This document shows, one piece after another, positions 27,910 through 38,298 of a stretch of 64,000 nt of DNA (position 1 is the stretch's first letter; each line of letters begins with the position of its first letter). Position numbers and translations under genes: made by a program. Source of the DNA: Jannaschia faecimaris (GTDB lineage Bacteria; Pseudomonadota; Alphaproteobacteria; Rhodobacterales; Rhodobacteraceae); assembly GCF_900107415.1 (NCBI RefSeq), contig NZ_FNPX01000002.1, positions 1 to 64,000 on the forward strand, read 5' to 3'. The notes beneath the pieces are model-generated. The model did no database searches. It saw only the letters and a program-made list of their open reading frames with translations, and was not told where the DNA came from.

Positions 27910-28134
27910 CTATGGTCCTCCGGTTTCCTAATCATAGGGGCAGACCACTTCGTTGGGGGTGGCTCAATTTGTGACACTGTTGCACCGGAAGGCCGGAAAA
28001 AGGCAGGTGCCGTCCTGAAAATTGTGACGTGATGGCCCGAAATCACGCCCAGCGCGTCACAGAAAACAGGACATATATACATCTAGCCATAGGCATTGCA
28101 GAAAGCCTGGGCGCGCGCTGTAGCGGAGAACCTT

Positions 28135-28566
28135 TTACTGCGCCTCGCAGAAGCCGTACCACTGTGATGGTATCTCCAAGCCTTCATTACCGGAAGACCG
28201 GGAGTGAACTGCGGCTTTCTTCCCCCGCCCTATTCCGTACATCGTGGTGGTCTGCATCGTCCCTGTAGAAGTCGTCTCGACGAAGGTAACCCGATTGATG
28301 CCCCAAACCGGTACCACCTTCGCATCGCCTCGGTCTCCAACCATGCGGGCTTCTGATTCCGAAGCCAGCAGGAATTTGAAGTCCATAATTGTTTCACTGT
28401 CGTTCTTCACTTGGATACCAAACTTCGTCGAGATGTTGGCAGTCACGCTTGCCGAAAAGGTGCATTCGAGGACGAATGGGAAAGCGTCGTTCACTTGCCC
28501 AACAGCCGGGGGCGCGACGAGAACGGCGCAAAAGCCGACGGCGAACAGGTTTCGTGGCTTAGTCAT
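28135..28566 (-). CDS. Small secreted protein, unknown function
   Basis: 143 residues with a signal peptide (LFAVGFCAVLVAPPAVGQ). The mature part has two cysteines (LECTFSA and YGFCEAQ at the very C-terminus), suggesting one disulfide, and a beta-rich middle (VPVWGINRVTFVETTSTG). The layout (signal, early Cys, VTFVETT..., C-terminal YGxC) resembles small periplasmic proteins common in Rhodobacteraceae, but no function is known. It lies between IS fragments in the accessory island. Ribosome-binding site AGGAAGC is upstream. Confidence 0.6.
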   Translation of the reverse strand: MTKPRNLFAVGFCAVLVAPPAVGQVNDAFPFVLECTFSASVTANISTKFGIQVKNDSETIMDFKFLLASESEARMVGDRGDAKVVPVWGINRVTFVETTSTGTMQTTTMYGIGRGKKAAVHSRSSGNEGLEIPSQWYGFCEAQ

Positions 28567-28836
28567 GCTTGCTTCCTCGGCATTCTGATGCTGCTGGCTC
28601 CTTCACTGACAGATTGGGTTGTAGTTGGCACTGTCGGAGCGGGACGCCAGAGGAGTTTTCTCGCAGACACAAGCATAAGCAACAGATTCGCCCGCCTATC
28701 GCCCCCGGTCTATTCAAAGGAAAGCAGATGCCTGGACCTGACCCGCAAGGGCTGCAAATTGAAGAACACGACGGAGGCGGCTTCACCGTCAGCGCCGCAG
28801 TCTGGCTGGAGAGCAATCGCCGCGCGCATCGCCCGC

Positions 28837-29187
28837 ATGGTGGCCGTGGCCCGCAACATGAAGCGCAATGGCTGGTTCTGCGACTGGTGCCGTGCGCCTA
28901 TCCCGCTCTTTCGCCGGGCTGATGCGCGCTACTGCCGGGAGGGATGCCGTAAACGTGCCTCGAGAGCGAGAAAGAAGGCCGCTCAGCTACGCGAAGCGTC
29001 GGCGCAGGGGGCAAGAAGGGAGCCACGACCTGGGGGCGAATTCAAGGCGTACCGCAAATGGCTTGGGGTGTCGCGGCTCGCCTTGTCCGAGTCTGGGCGG
29101 TGGCGTTGTCGCTTTCACAGGTCATGCAGCACCGGCCCGCGAACGCTCGAGGGCAAGGCGAGGGTGGCCGAGGCGCAGCGCGGATGA
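28837..29187 (+). pseudogene. HGGxSTG-type zinc-finger protein, truncated by an IS end
   Basis: Open frame with a Cys cluster CDWC...YCREGC (GWFCDWCRAPIPLFRRADAR, then YCREGCRKRASRARKK), and a C-terminal CRFHRSCSTGPRTLEGKARV that matches the HGGxSTGPRTxEGxAR signature found on phages and mobile elements; here HGG is HRS. Its stop TGA (29185-29187) is the first triplet of an IS3-type terminal repeat, so the natural C-terminus is lost. The start is uncertain (ATG 28837 or 28858); a possible upstream part from 28728 is in another frame. Confidence 0.45.
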
Positions 29188-29278
29188 TCAGCCCCACCTG
29201 AGAGGGCCAGTTTGAGTGTTAGTGCATGATTGGCCTTGGATTCATCGATACGATGGTTTCCGGGTCCGGCGGGCGGAG
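29185..29278. mobile_element. Terminal fragment of the same IS3-family element
   Basis: About 93 bp nearly identical to the end of the IS at 26940: TGATCAGCCCCAC, then CAGTTTGAGTGTTAGTGCAT and GATGGTTTCCGGG. Only this one end is present. The two copies lie about 2.2 kb apart in the same orientation. Confidence 0.85.
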
Positions 29279-29402
29279 CATTGCCAGCGTTTCCAAAACC
29301 CTGACTCATGATCCGCTCGCCCACCTTAGCAGACAGGAAAACGCCAAAATTTAGCCGTCTTTACCGGATAAGTCCTGAGAAGTGTTATTTTAAGGAGCGT
29401 TC

Positions 29403-29837
29403 GTGCTCATCATGTATCAGCGACATTTGCATAAGACCCGGCGCTTCTTGCGCGAGGAGCACGGCGGCGTCGAGACGGTATCCTTCGTGATTTGGGTGCC
29501 CTTTGTCATGGGGTTCTTCATGTTGGTCGCCGACGCGTCCTACATCATGTTCAACCGCTCGAACATGCTTCGGATCGTGGAGGACGGAAACCGAATGTAC
29601 TCCATTGGCGTCCTCAACTCCAACCTCGAAGCAGAAACGGCGATAAGGAATGCCCTGTCGCCATCGGCGGATGGCGAACTCAGCACGGTCGACAGCTTCA
29701 TTCTGATGGGAATGGTGCGCACCGAGGTGACCGTGCCGCTTGCCGATGTCGACATGTTCGGCATCGTCGCGCGTCTGCTGGCCAACGGAGAGCTGTCGAT
29801 CACCGCAAGTCACTTTAAGGAATATATTGAGGTCTGA
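29403..29837 (+). CDS. TadE-like pilus assembly protein (first)
   Basis: 144-residue TadE-family protein: a basic N-terminus, then a Gly-Val-Glu processing-type motif and one membrane helix (EEHGGVETVSFVIWVPFVMG, then FFMLVADASYIMF). Pseudopilin-like proteins of this kind help Tad/Flp pilus assembly. The start GTG 29403 lies six bases after AAGGAG. The gene overlaps the next one by one base (TGATG); both encode the same fold (helix followed by SxGxxxxxxEAExxI), indicating duplication. Confidence 0.8.
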   Translation: MLIMYQRHLHKTRRFLREEHGGVETVSFVIWVPFVMGFFMLVADASYIMFNRSNMLRIVEDGNRMYSIGVLNSNLEAETAIRNALSPSADGELSTVDSFILMGMVRTEVTVPLADVDMFGIVARLLANGELSITASHFKEYIEV

Positions 29838-30244
29838 TGTTGTATTTTAAAAGCCACATCAGACGTTTCGTGACTTCGGAGTCTGGGACCTTCACGGTTG
29901 AGGCACTTTTCTGGTTCGCTCTCATGATCCTGATCACAGGCATCATAGTCGATACCAGCAACACCTTTTACAGCTATTCCTACGTCAATCGCAGCATCCA
30001 TGACGGTGATCGCAAGATGTCGATCGGTATATTCAAGACGGCTGCCGAAACCGAAGCCTACATCGAGAGCCAGATTCAGGATGTTTATCCAGCTGCCGAT
30101 GCGACGGTTCAGATCGACGGGAACATGGTGGTCACAACTGTCGACATCCCGTGGACCTCACTGCGGATGATGGGAATTCTCGCAAATTCGCAATCGGCAC
30201 CGGTGACCTTCACCGCGAGCCACAGGTTGGAGTGGATGCCATGA
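29837..30244 (+). CDS. TadE-like pilus assembly protein (second)
   Basis: 135 residues, paralogue of the preceding gene: SESGTFTVEALFWFALMILI with the conserved Glu at the start of its single helix, then GIIVDTSNTFYSYSYVNRSI, MSIGIFKTAAETEAYIESQI and a C-terminal beta region. Predicted inner-membrane anchored with a periplasmic C-terminus. Both ends overlap neighbours (TGATG and ATGA), so the three genes form a coupled operon. Confidence 0.8.
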   Translation: MLYFKSHIRRFVTSESGTFTVEALFWFALMILITGIIVDTSNTFYSYSYVNRSIHDGDRKMSIGIFKTAAETEAYIESQIQDVYPAADATVQIDGNMVVTTVDIPWTSLRMMGILANSQSAPVTFTASHRLEWMP

Positions 30245-31575
30245 ACACGACGTTTTCAAAGTTAACGCGCAAATTGCAGACCAAGGCGAGCAGCGAAGAC
30301 GGTGCGATGACGGCGTTCGGGCTGCTGATGTTCGTATCGTCCTGCGCTCTTGGCGGAATAGCACTCGACATGTCCAACGCGCTTCAGGTTCGGACGCAAC
30401 TTCAGGTCGCGGCTGACAGCGCGGCCCATGCTGCCCTCGTGGAACGGCAATCCGGCGGGACTGAGCCCGAGGCAATCGTTGCCGCTCTGGCTGTCGTCGA
30501 GCGCGCGCTTCCTTCCGAGGTGTACGGCAATACCCTGCTGCCGGAGGATATCGTTTTCGGCCTCTGGGACCAAGGAACGCGGACCTTCACGCCCAGTATC
30601 GGCGCAGACGATGCCGTGATGGTTGACACGTCACGGTTGGTCGGTCGCGGCAACAGGGTTCGGGCCTTTCTGCTGCGCTTCGCTGGTGTTCCAGGCTTCG
30701 ACGTCGTTCGCCGGTCCATCGCCGATACTTATGTTCCCACCTGCATGCTCGAAGGGTTTGTCGGCGACCAATATGTCGATGTCACCAGCAACAATCTTTA
30801 TACTTCAGGGTTTTGCATTCACTCCAACGGATATGTCGCTCTGAACAGCAACAATATTTATGAGCCCGGTGTCATCGTATCGATGCCGGACAAACGTGAC
30901 GTAGTCCTGCCTAGCAGTGGGATGGAGAGTAATGATGGCCTCGAGGAGTCGCTTCGCGACGGATATTACGAGATCAACGCGGCAGGCCGCGTGGATATGA
31001 TGTTGAATGGGATCATCGACATAAATTCACCGGTCTATCCCGATTACCTGACCTCCCCTTTGCCTGTCACAGTTGAATGGAAGGGCCAGCTCGACGAAAC
31101 CGTCTGGCAAGAAGGGCGCATCCATCAAATCACCTGCCCCAACACTAATCAGAGTATCTCAATTCCGACCAGCACAGTGCTGCGCGAGGGTGTTCTGATT
31201 ACGAATTGCAAGGTTGCATTCGGTAGCGGTGCCGCGGCGGAGGACGTCACGATCATCACCACCAGCACGGCCGAGGCTTCGATTACTGGCGCATCGGGCA
31301 TCCGCATGGGACGTAAAGATGATTGCGCTCCCGGCGGCGGTGCGCAATTCTTTAGCCTTGGCGGTTTCCGTGCTCCTGCCGGCATGGAAATGAACGGCTC
31401 GCGCATCGTCGCAGCCGGTTCGGTTTCTTTCGCCGCGGACGTCGGCAGCATAAACGGCGCATCGGTGATCAGCGATCAGCACATCAATGCGACCGCGAGT
31501 GGGCGAATTGGCTTCTGTGGTCCGGACGGATTGCCAATATGGTATGAGCCGGAGTTTTTCCGCATCGTGCAATGA
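30241..31575 (+). CDS. TadG-like pilus-associated protein
   Basis: 444 residues. The N-terminal helix and following segment (EDGAMTAFGLLMFVSSCALG, then GIALDMSNALQVRTQLQVAA and DSAAHAALV) are typical of TadG (Flp pilus assembly TadG-like/DUF2134). The remainder is a Cys-containing, beta-rich extracytoplasmic domain without an obvious vWA MIDAS motif. It starts at ATG 30241 within the stop of the previous gene (ATGA). Confidence 0.8.
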   Translation: MNTTFSKLTRKLQTKASSEDGAMTAFGLLMFVSSCALGGIALDMSNALQVRTQLQVAADSAAHAALVERQSGGTEPEAIVAALAVVERALPSEVYGNTLLPEDIVFGLWDQGTRTFTPSIGADDAVMVDTSRLVGRGNRVRAFLLRFAGVPGFDVVRRSIADTYVPTCMLEGFVGDQYVDVTSNNLYTSGFCIHSNGYVALNSNNIYEPGVIVSMPDKRDVVLPSSGMESNDGLEESLRDGYYEINAAGRVDMMLNGIIDINSPVYPDYLTSPLPVTVEWKGQLDETVWQEGRIHQITCPNTNQSISIPTSTVLREGVLITNCKVAFGSGAAAEDVTIITTSTAEASITGASGIRMGRKDDCAPGGGAQFFSLGGFRAPAGMEMNGSRIVAAGSVSFAADVGSINGASVISDQHINATASGRIGFCGPDGLPIWYEPEFFRIVQ

Positions 31576-31862
31576 TTCGCCGCTGTTTCCCGGGGAATCG
31601 CGGATCAAGGCCCGGTAATCTACCCTGACGCTGAAATATCATTGCATCCGGCGTGATCTTTTCGCGCTCGCGCCGGTGCATGTGACCTTACCGGAGCCTG
31701 GCGATGGTTTTCCAGTCGGCAATCACCAAGATCTCCAGCGGCCTGCCATCGGCTGATGCGACCTTGCTTGACGCCTCCGCATAGAGAGACAGGAAAGGCC
31801 CATTACCCGGAGGCCCTCTAGGCCAAGATCCGGCTGCTCAAGCGCATCCTCTCAGGGTTTGC

Positions 31863-32432
31863 ATGTTCGACCGGGGCACAAGCCGCAGCGATCGACAGCT
31901 TCGCGCCCAGATTGCCGCATTGGTTATGATCAGCCTTCGTTGGGGGAGGCCCAGCGCCGTCTGGATATCGTCACGCCCGGCCGACCCGGACGGCTTGGAA
32001 AAGGTCTATGAAACGCTGACCTGTTCCGATGACGCAAGCTTCATGCGATTCACTGAGGTGCGTCGCATCGATGACTCGCTGGAGGTCATCTGGTCCTATG
32101 CGACCGACGGCCAGCCGGCGATGACGCGAGAGCGCCTTGACGAATACCTGAACCAAATTCCGCGTCTTGACGACAACCAGCGTGTCACACTGGTCGAAGC
32201 CTACACCTACGACAGACCCTTTTTCAATGTAGGCTTGGAAGACCGGATCATCCCGTCCTTCGTCCCCATCAGTCAGCGTTATGCCGCCCGCCTCGCCTTT
32301 GCGCCTGGCAACGAAACGGACCCCGGAGATGGGAGCGTGATTGCGAACGACACGGACTGCGGACCATCGGTTACGGAGGTCAACGGTCTGCCGCTGATCG
32401 GGGCCGGGAACTGCGAAGCCGAAGGCACCTGA
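31863..32432 (+). pseudogene. TadE-like protein lacking its membrane anchor
   Basis: From about residue 40 it follows the second TadE type of Rhodobacteraceae: DPDGLEKVYETL, FMRFTEVRRID, VIWSYATDGQPAMTRERLDE, VTLVEAYTYDRPFFNVGLED, SQRYAARLAFAPG. The expected N-terminal membrane helix and Glu processing motif are absent; the first ~35 residues are unlike the family. The break lies near 31960, and the 290 bp before it contain no gene I can name. Probably a 5'-truncated relic of the same operon. Confidence 0.55.
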
Positions 32433-32720
32433 GATATCCCGCATGAATAGTGTCCTTCTGCCCGGCGAAGTTCCGGGCGGGGTCATTTGGATGACCCGTA
32501 GCAGGGAGATCGGCCGGTCTGACGATCAGGGCACGCATCAGCGTTTCAACCCGGCTGGTCACCCTGTCGGGCAAATGACGCCGAGAAACAGAAGGGCCGC
32601 CCGTCTTCCGAAGCGGATCGCGTCGCCCGCATCACCACGACACTGCCGGTTCTCGGGCTGACGCCAAATACACTCTCTCCGCCTCTCGACTCTGATCAGG
32701 GGTGCCCCGATATTGTAACT

Positions 32721-34727
32721 ATGCGGCTACCCGACAGTTTCATTGATGACCTGCGCAATCGACTGAGCCTATCGGCCGTCGTCGGGCGCAAGGTCACGTG
32801 GGACATGAAGAAGACCAATCAGGCCAAAGGCGACTGGTGGGCCCCCTGCCCGTTTCATCAGGAAAAATCGGCCAGTTTCCACGTCGATGACCAGAAGGGG
32901 TTCTACTACTGCTTCGGCTGCCAGGCGAAGGGGAACGTTTTCGGCTTTGTACAGGAGACCGAGAACGTCGGCTTCATGGAGGCCGTAGAGATCCTGGCTG
33001 GCGAAGCCGGAATGCCAATGCCCGCCCGCGATCCAAAGGCCGCCGAAAAGGCCGACCTGCGCACCCGCTTGGCCGAAGTGACGGAAGAAGCGGTGAAGTG
33101 GTTCCGCCTTCAACTGGCAACGCAAGGCGCGTCAGAGGCGCGCGCCTACCTCGAACGGCGCGGTCTGGGCCGCCAGACGCTGGACCGGTTCGAAATAGGG
33201 TTCGCACCCGATGCTTCCGATGCCTTCCTTACCGCGATGACCGGCAAGGGAATCTCGTTCGAGATGCTTGAAGGCGCAGGGCTGGCCGTGCCAGCGGAAG
33301 AAGGGCGGGCCGCGCGCGACCGGTTCATCCACCGCATCATCTTTCCGATCCGGGATGCGCGCGGCCGATGCATCGGTTTCGGCGGGCGCGCGATGAACAC
33401 CAATGCCAAGGCGAAATACCTCAACTCGCCCGAGACGCTGCTCTTCGACAAGGGATCGAACCTCTACAACCTGCGCGACGCGCGCACTGCGGCGGGCAAA
33501 GGCCAGCCCCTCGTAGTGGCCGAAGGTTACATGGACGTTATCGCCTTGGTTCAGGCCGGGTTCGAAGCCGCCGTCGCCCCCTTGGGCACGGCGGTGACGG
33601 AGCGGCAATTGCAGATGCTTTGGCGCGTGACGCCCGAACCGCTGATCGCTCTGGACGGTGATGCCGCGGGCCAAAATGCGGGCCTGCGCGTGGCCGACCT
33701 GGCCCTTCCGCTAATCGAAGCGGGGCAGAGCCTGCGGTTCGCCATCCTGCCGAAAGGCAAGGACCCCGACGATCTCATCCGTGAAGACGGCACACGCGCC
33801 ATGCGCGCCGTGCTGGATGATGCGCGTCCGATGCTCGCCCTGCTCTGGAAGCGAGAGATAGAAGGCAAAAGCTTCGACAGCCCCGAACGCCGCGCCATGC
33901 TGGACCGCGAACTTCGGGCCATTCTGCGCCGGATCAAGGACACGAGCCTGCGCCGCCATTACGGCGAGGAAATCGCACGCCTGCGAGCGGAGCTGTTCGG
34001 CATCCCCCTTTCGCGCTCGGTCGCCTTCGACGCCCCGCCGCCGGCCACGCCCGATCGGGGACAGGACCGGGGCTTCGTGCCCAACCCAAGATATCGCCGC
34101 GACAGACCCTTCACGCCCGGAAAGAAATGGCAGCCCCCCGCGCAGGCCACGGCGACTGCGCGAACCTCGGATCTGGCTTCGGGATCGACCACGCCAGACA
34201 TTCTTCTGGAACAAGTCATTCTTGCCGGGCTGATCCGTCACCCCGAATTGATCGCGGAATTCACCGACCTGCTGGAAACCGGGATATGGGGCCGGGACGA
34301 GCACACCTGGATCGCGCAGGCCCTGCTCACGGTTGATCCAAATCTGGAAGCCGGTGAAATCATGGACATCCTTGTTGATCGGATCGGTCCGGAAGCCCTT
34401 GAAACGCTGCTCGCTCAGCGCCATGTCCGAATATCACCGGTGACGCGGAGCGACAGTGACGGGGCGCGGCTTTGCATTCGCGATCTGCTGACCCGGCTGG
34501 ATGCCCGACGTGGGGCGGTTCGCGAAGCGCGCGAGGCCATCGAGGATTTCGAGGATGGGGCCGACGAGGCAATGACATGGCGGTTGGCACAGGCAGGCAA
34601 GCGACACGATGCTTCGTTGCGCATCGGGGACGAAAATGTGGCAAGCGGCGACGGCGAAAGTTCCTTCGCTGACTATTATGACAGCCTTCTGGCAACGCCG
34701 GCGGGCAAAACAAATACTGAAAAGTGA
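32721..34727 (+). CDS. dnaG: DNA primase
   Basis: Replication primase, 668 residues. CHC2 zinc domain (CPFHQEKSASFHVDDQKGF, then YYCFGCQAKG), catalytic core with TOPRIM motifs VVAEGYMDVIAL and LDGDAAGQNAG, and KDPDDLI. A linker with many Pro/Arg residues (about 425-480) precedes the C-terminal DnaB-binding domain. rpoD follows 80 bp later, as in many bacteria (the macromolecular-synthesis operon without rpsU). Confidence 0.97.
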   Translation: MRLPDSFIDDLRNRLSLSAVVGRKVTWDMKKTNQAKGDWWAPCPFHQEKSASFHVDDQKGFYYCFGCQAKGNVFGFVQETENVGFMEAVEILAGEAGMPMPARDPKAAEKADLRTRLAEVTEEAVKWFRLQLATQGASEARAYLERRGLGRQTLDRFEIGFAPDASDAFLTAMTGKGISFEMLEGAGLAVPAEEGRAARDRFIHRIIFPIRDARGRCIGFGGRAMNTNAKAKYLNSPETLLFDKGSNLYNLRDARTAAGKGQPLVVAEGYMDVIALVQAGFEAAVAPLGTAVTERQLQMLWRVTPEPLIALDGDAAGQNAGLRVADLALPLIEAGQSLRFAILPKGKDPDDLIREDGTRAMRAVLDDARPMLALLWKREIEGKSFDSPERRAMLDRELRAILRRIKDTSLRRHYGEEIARLRAELFGIPLSRSVAFDAPPPATPDRGQDRGFVPNPRYRRDRPFTPGKKWQPPAQATATARTSDLASGSTTPDILLEQVILAGLIRHPELIAEFTDLLETGIWGRDEHTWIAQALLTVDPNLEAGEIMDILVDRIGPEALETLLAQRHVRISPVTRSDSDGARLCIRDLLTRLDARRGAVREAREAIEDFEDGADEAMTWRLAQAGKRHDASLRIGDENVASGDGESSFADYYDSLLATPAGKTNTEK

Positions 34728-34789
34728 TTCGGGGTGCGGTCCCCAGCGATTCGCGATAGTGATTCGCTAACGAACACCGAAGAATCACT
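34723..34789 (+). repeat. AGTGATTC repeats in the dnaG-rpoD gap
   Basis: AGTGATTC occurs at 34723-34730 and 34758-34765, and its reverse complement GAATCACT at 34782-34789; the last two can form an 8-bp stem. They lie in the only gap before rpoD, 19 bp or more from its ATG, and may be regulator sites or a leader hairpin. Confidence 0.4.
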
Positions 34790-34807
34790 CCTGATCGGAG
34801 CGCGGCG

Positions 34808-36802
<1,995 letters not shown>

Positions 36803-36831
36803 GACTGGCGCTCACTTATTCACAGAAACAC

Positions 36832-36856
36832 AAGGCCCCGGAAGTTCCGGGGCCTT
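36832..36856. terminator. Terminator hairpin after rpoD
   Basis: AAGGCCCCGGAA (36832-36843) pairs with TTCCGGGGCCTT (36845-36856), a nearly perfect palindrome. It lies between rpoD and the small convergent gene and can serve both, with no clear T-run. Confidence 0.7.
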
Positions 36857-36862
36857 GCGCGT

Positions 36863-37036
36863 TCATAACTTGTAATCATCCTCGCCCTTGGGCGGGTAGA
36901 CATCGCGTGTGGGTTCGACAGACGTTCCGGTGGTCACGGAATTCGGGTCATGCGTCGTGCCCTGCGCTGGCGTCAGCGCGGCAACTGCCCCGCCTTTTAT
37001 CCTTACGGTTCTGTCGAGTTTTGCATTATCGGTCAT
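36863..37036 (-). CDS. Small protein of 57 residues, unknown function
   Basis: Reads MTDNAKLDRTVRIKGG at the start, then DPNSVTTGTSVEPTRDVYPP and ends KGEDDYKL. Hydrophilic, no membrane helix, no Cys. A strong ribosome-binding site (CAGGAGG, six bases from ATG) supports translation. It ends 7 bp from the rpoD terminator and is divergent from the DCC-family gene. I cannot assign a family. Confidence 0.6.
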   Translation of the reverse strand: MTDNAKLDRTVRIKGGAVAALTPAQGTTHDPNSVTTGTSVEPTRDVYPPKGEDDYKL

Positions 37037-37211
37037 TACGCCCTCCTGTCTTTTCCTGCCCGTCAGGGCACATCAGGTAAAAAACCCGACCGCGCCCGGC
37101 CCGTTCCACAGGCGGGCGGGATTGCCGCAGTCGCAATCGGAGGCAAACATGCGGCGACGCGCGGCGCGCTGACGCCTTTCGGAGGACGCGCCACACGCCT
37201 AAAGTCCACCA

Positions 37212-37658
37212 ATGGACATGATCACCGCACTTTCCCACGAAACGCGGGCCGCTATCGGTCAGAACGACGTCTTCGACGGCGTCTGCGTGCTCTGCTCAGG
37301 TTTCTTCAAGTTCATCATCCGGACCGATACCGACAGCCGGTTCCGCTTCGTCACCGCACAGTCGGTTCTGGGTCAGTCGATGTACCGCGATCTGGGGTTG
37401 CCCACGGACGCATTCGAAACGAACCTCGTCATCGTTGACGGCGTGATATACCAGCGGCTCGACGCCTTTGCCGCCGCGATGCGCGCCATCGGCTGGCCGT
37501 GGAAGGCCCTAGCTGTCGCATCGTGGCTGCCCGGGTCCGTAAAGAACCTACTGTACCATGCAATCGCCAGAAACCGTTATAAGATCTTCGGTCGGACATC
37601 GACCTGCATCCTGCCCGCGCCCGACGTGAAAAGCCGCTTTCTGGACCTGCCGGCCTGA
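37212..37658 (+). CDS. Thiol-disulfide oxidoreductase, DCC family (DUF393)
   Basis: 148 residues with the family's N-terminal signature FDGVCVLCSGFFKFIIRTD (Asp and CxxC), then RFRFVTAQS and LVIVDGVIYQRLDAFAAAMR. Thioredoxin-like fold; the CxxC is expected to do thiol-disulfide exchange but the partner is unknown. The stop overlaps the start of yjbQ, so both are co-translated. Confidence 0.9.
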   Translation: MDMITALSHETRAAIGQNDVFDGVCVLCSGFFKFIIRTDTDSRFRFVTAQSVLGQSMYRDLGLPTDAFETNLVIVDGVIYQRLDAFAAAMRAIGWPWKALAVASWLPGSVKNLLYHAIARNRYKIFGRTSTCILPAPDVKSRFLDLPA

Positions 37659-38074
37659 TGCACGGTCGATTCCACATCCAGACGAACGGACCGGGCCTGA
37701 CTGAGTTCACGGATCAGGTCGCTGCGTGGGTGCCCAATGCCTCGGGCTTGCTGACGCTTTTCATTCGCCACACCTCCGCCAGCCTGCTGATCCAGGAGAA
37801 CGCCGATCCAGAGGTGCAGACCGACCTGATCGCCTGGCTGGGCCGCGCGGTGCCACGCACGTCTGACCCATCAATGTCCTACCTGACACATACCTACGAG
37901 GGGCCGGATGACATGCCCGGCCACATCAAGTCGATGCTGCTGCCCGTCAACCTGTCGATCCCGGTCATCGACGGGCGCATGATGCTGGGCACATGGCAGG
38001 GCATCTATCTTGTCGAACACCGGGATAGGCCGCACGACAGACAGGTTTCGGCGCACTTCAGGGCCGACACCTAG
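37658..38074 (+). CDS. YjbQ/UPF0047 family protein
   Basis: 138 residues of the YjbQ (secondary thiamine-phosphate synthase-like) family: FIRHTSASLLIQENADPEVQ near the middle and HIKSMLLPVNLSIPV, then GRMMLGTWQGIYLVEHRD. The conserved His residues (RHTSAS, DMPGHIKS, VEHRD) form the expected metal or active site. The physiological substrate is not settled in the family. Confidence 0.92.
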   Translation: MHGRFHIQTNGPGLTEFTDQVAAWVPNASGLLTLFIRHTSASLLIQENADPEVQTDLIAWLGRAVPRTSDPSMSYLTHTYEGPDDMPGHIKSMLLPVNLSIPVIDGRMMLGTWQGIYLVEHRDRPHDRQVSAHFRADT

Positions 38075-38298
38075 GACTGCACGACGTTGCCCTACTCACG
38101 CGGTCACTGCCAAGCGGGACAGCCACAACGGCGTATGCTCAGGTGCCTGATGCGCTCGCAAACGCCTACCGAAAGAACTGCCATCGCATCGGTCGCGCGA
38201 TCAAAGGGGATGGGAACCTGCCCACCTGAGGATCGCGTGAAAGGTTGGCCGCCTACTGGTAGCACCACCCAACAAGGGCAATCAGCCGCCCCCCTCGC

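Larger units (their letters stand above)
26940..27966 (-). mobile_element. Degenerate IS3-family insertion sequence
   Basis: About 1027 bp with imperfect terminal repeats: TGATCAGCCCCACTTGAATG at 26940 and, on the other strand ending at 27966, TGAGCCACCCCCAACGAAGT; the matches continue with GGTC. It carries orfA and orfB on the minus strand, both broken (an early amber codon and an internal deletion with frameshift). No clear target-site duplication is seen (flanks GTTA and ATTT). Too short for a full element, so it cannot move on its own. Confidence 0.85.

Noticed and set aside
32443-32661. A 72-residue frame before dnaG
   Set aside because: No ribosome-binding site and no resemblance to known proteins.
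36816-36824. TTATTCACA, one mismatch from a DnaA box
   Set aside because: A single site with no cluster, no dnaA gene and no AT-rich unwinding region, so no origin is claimed.
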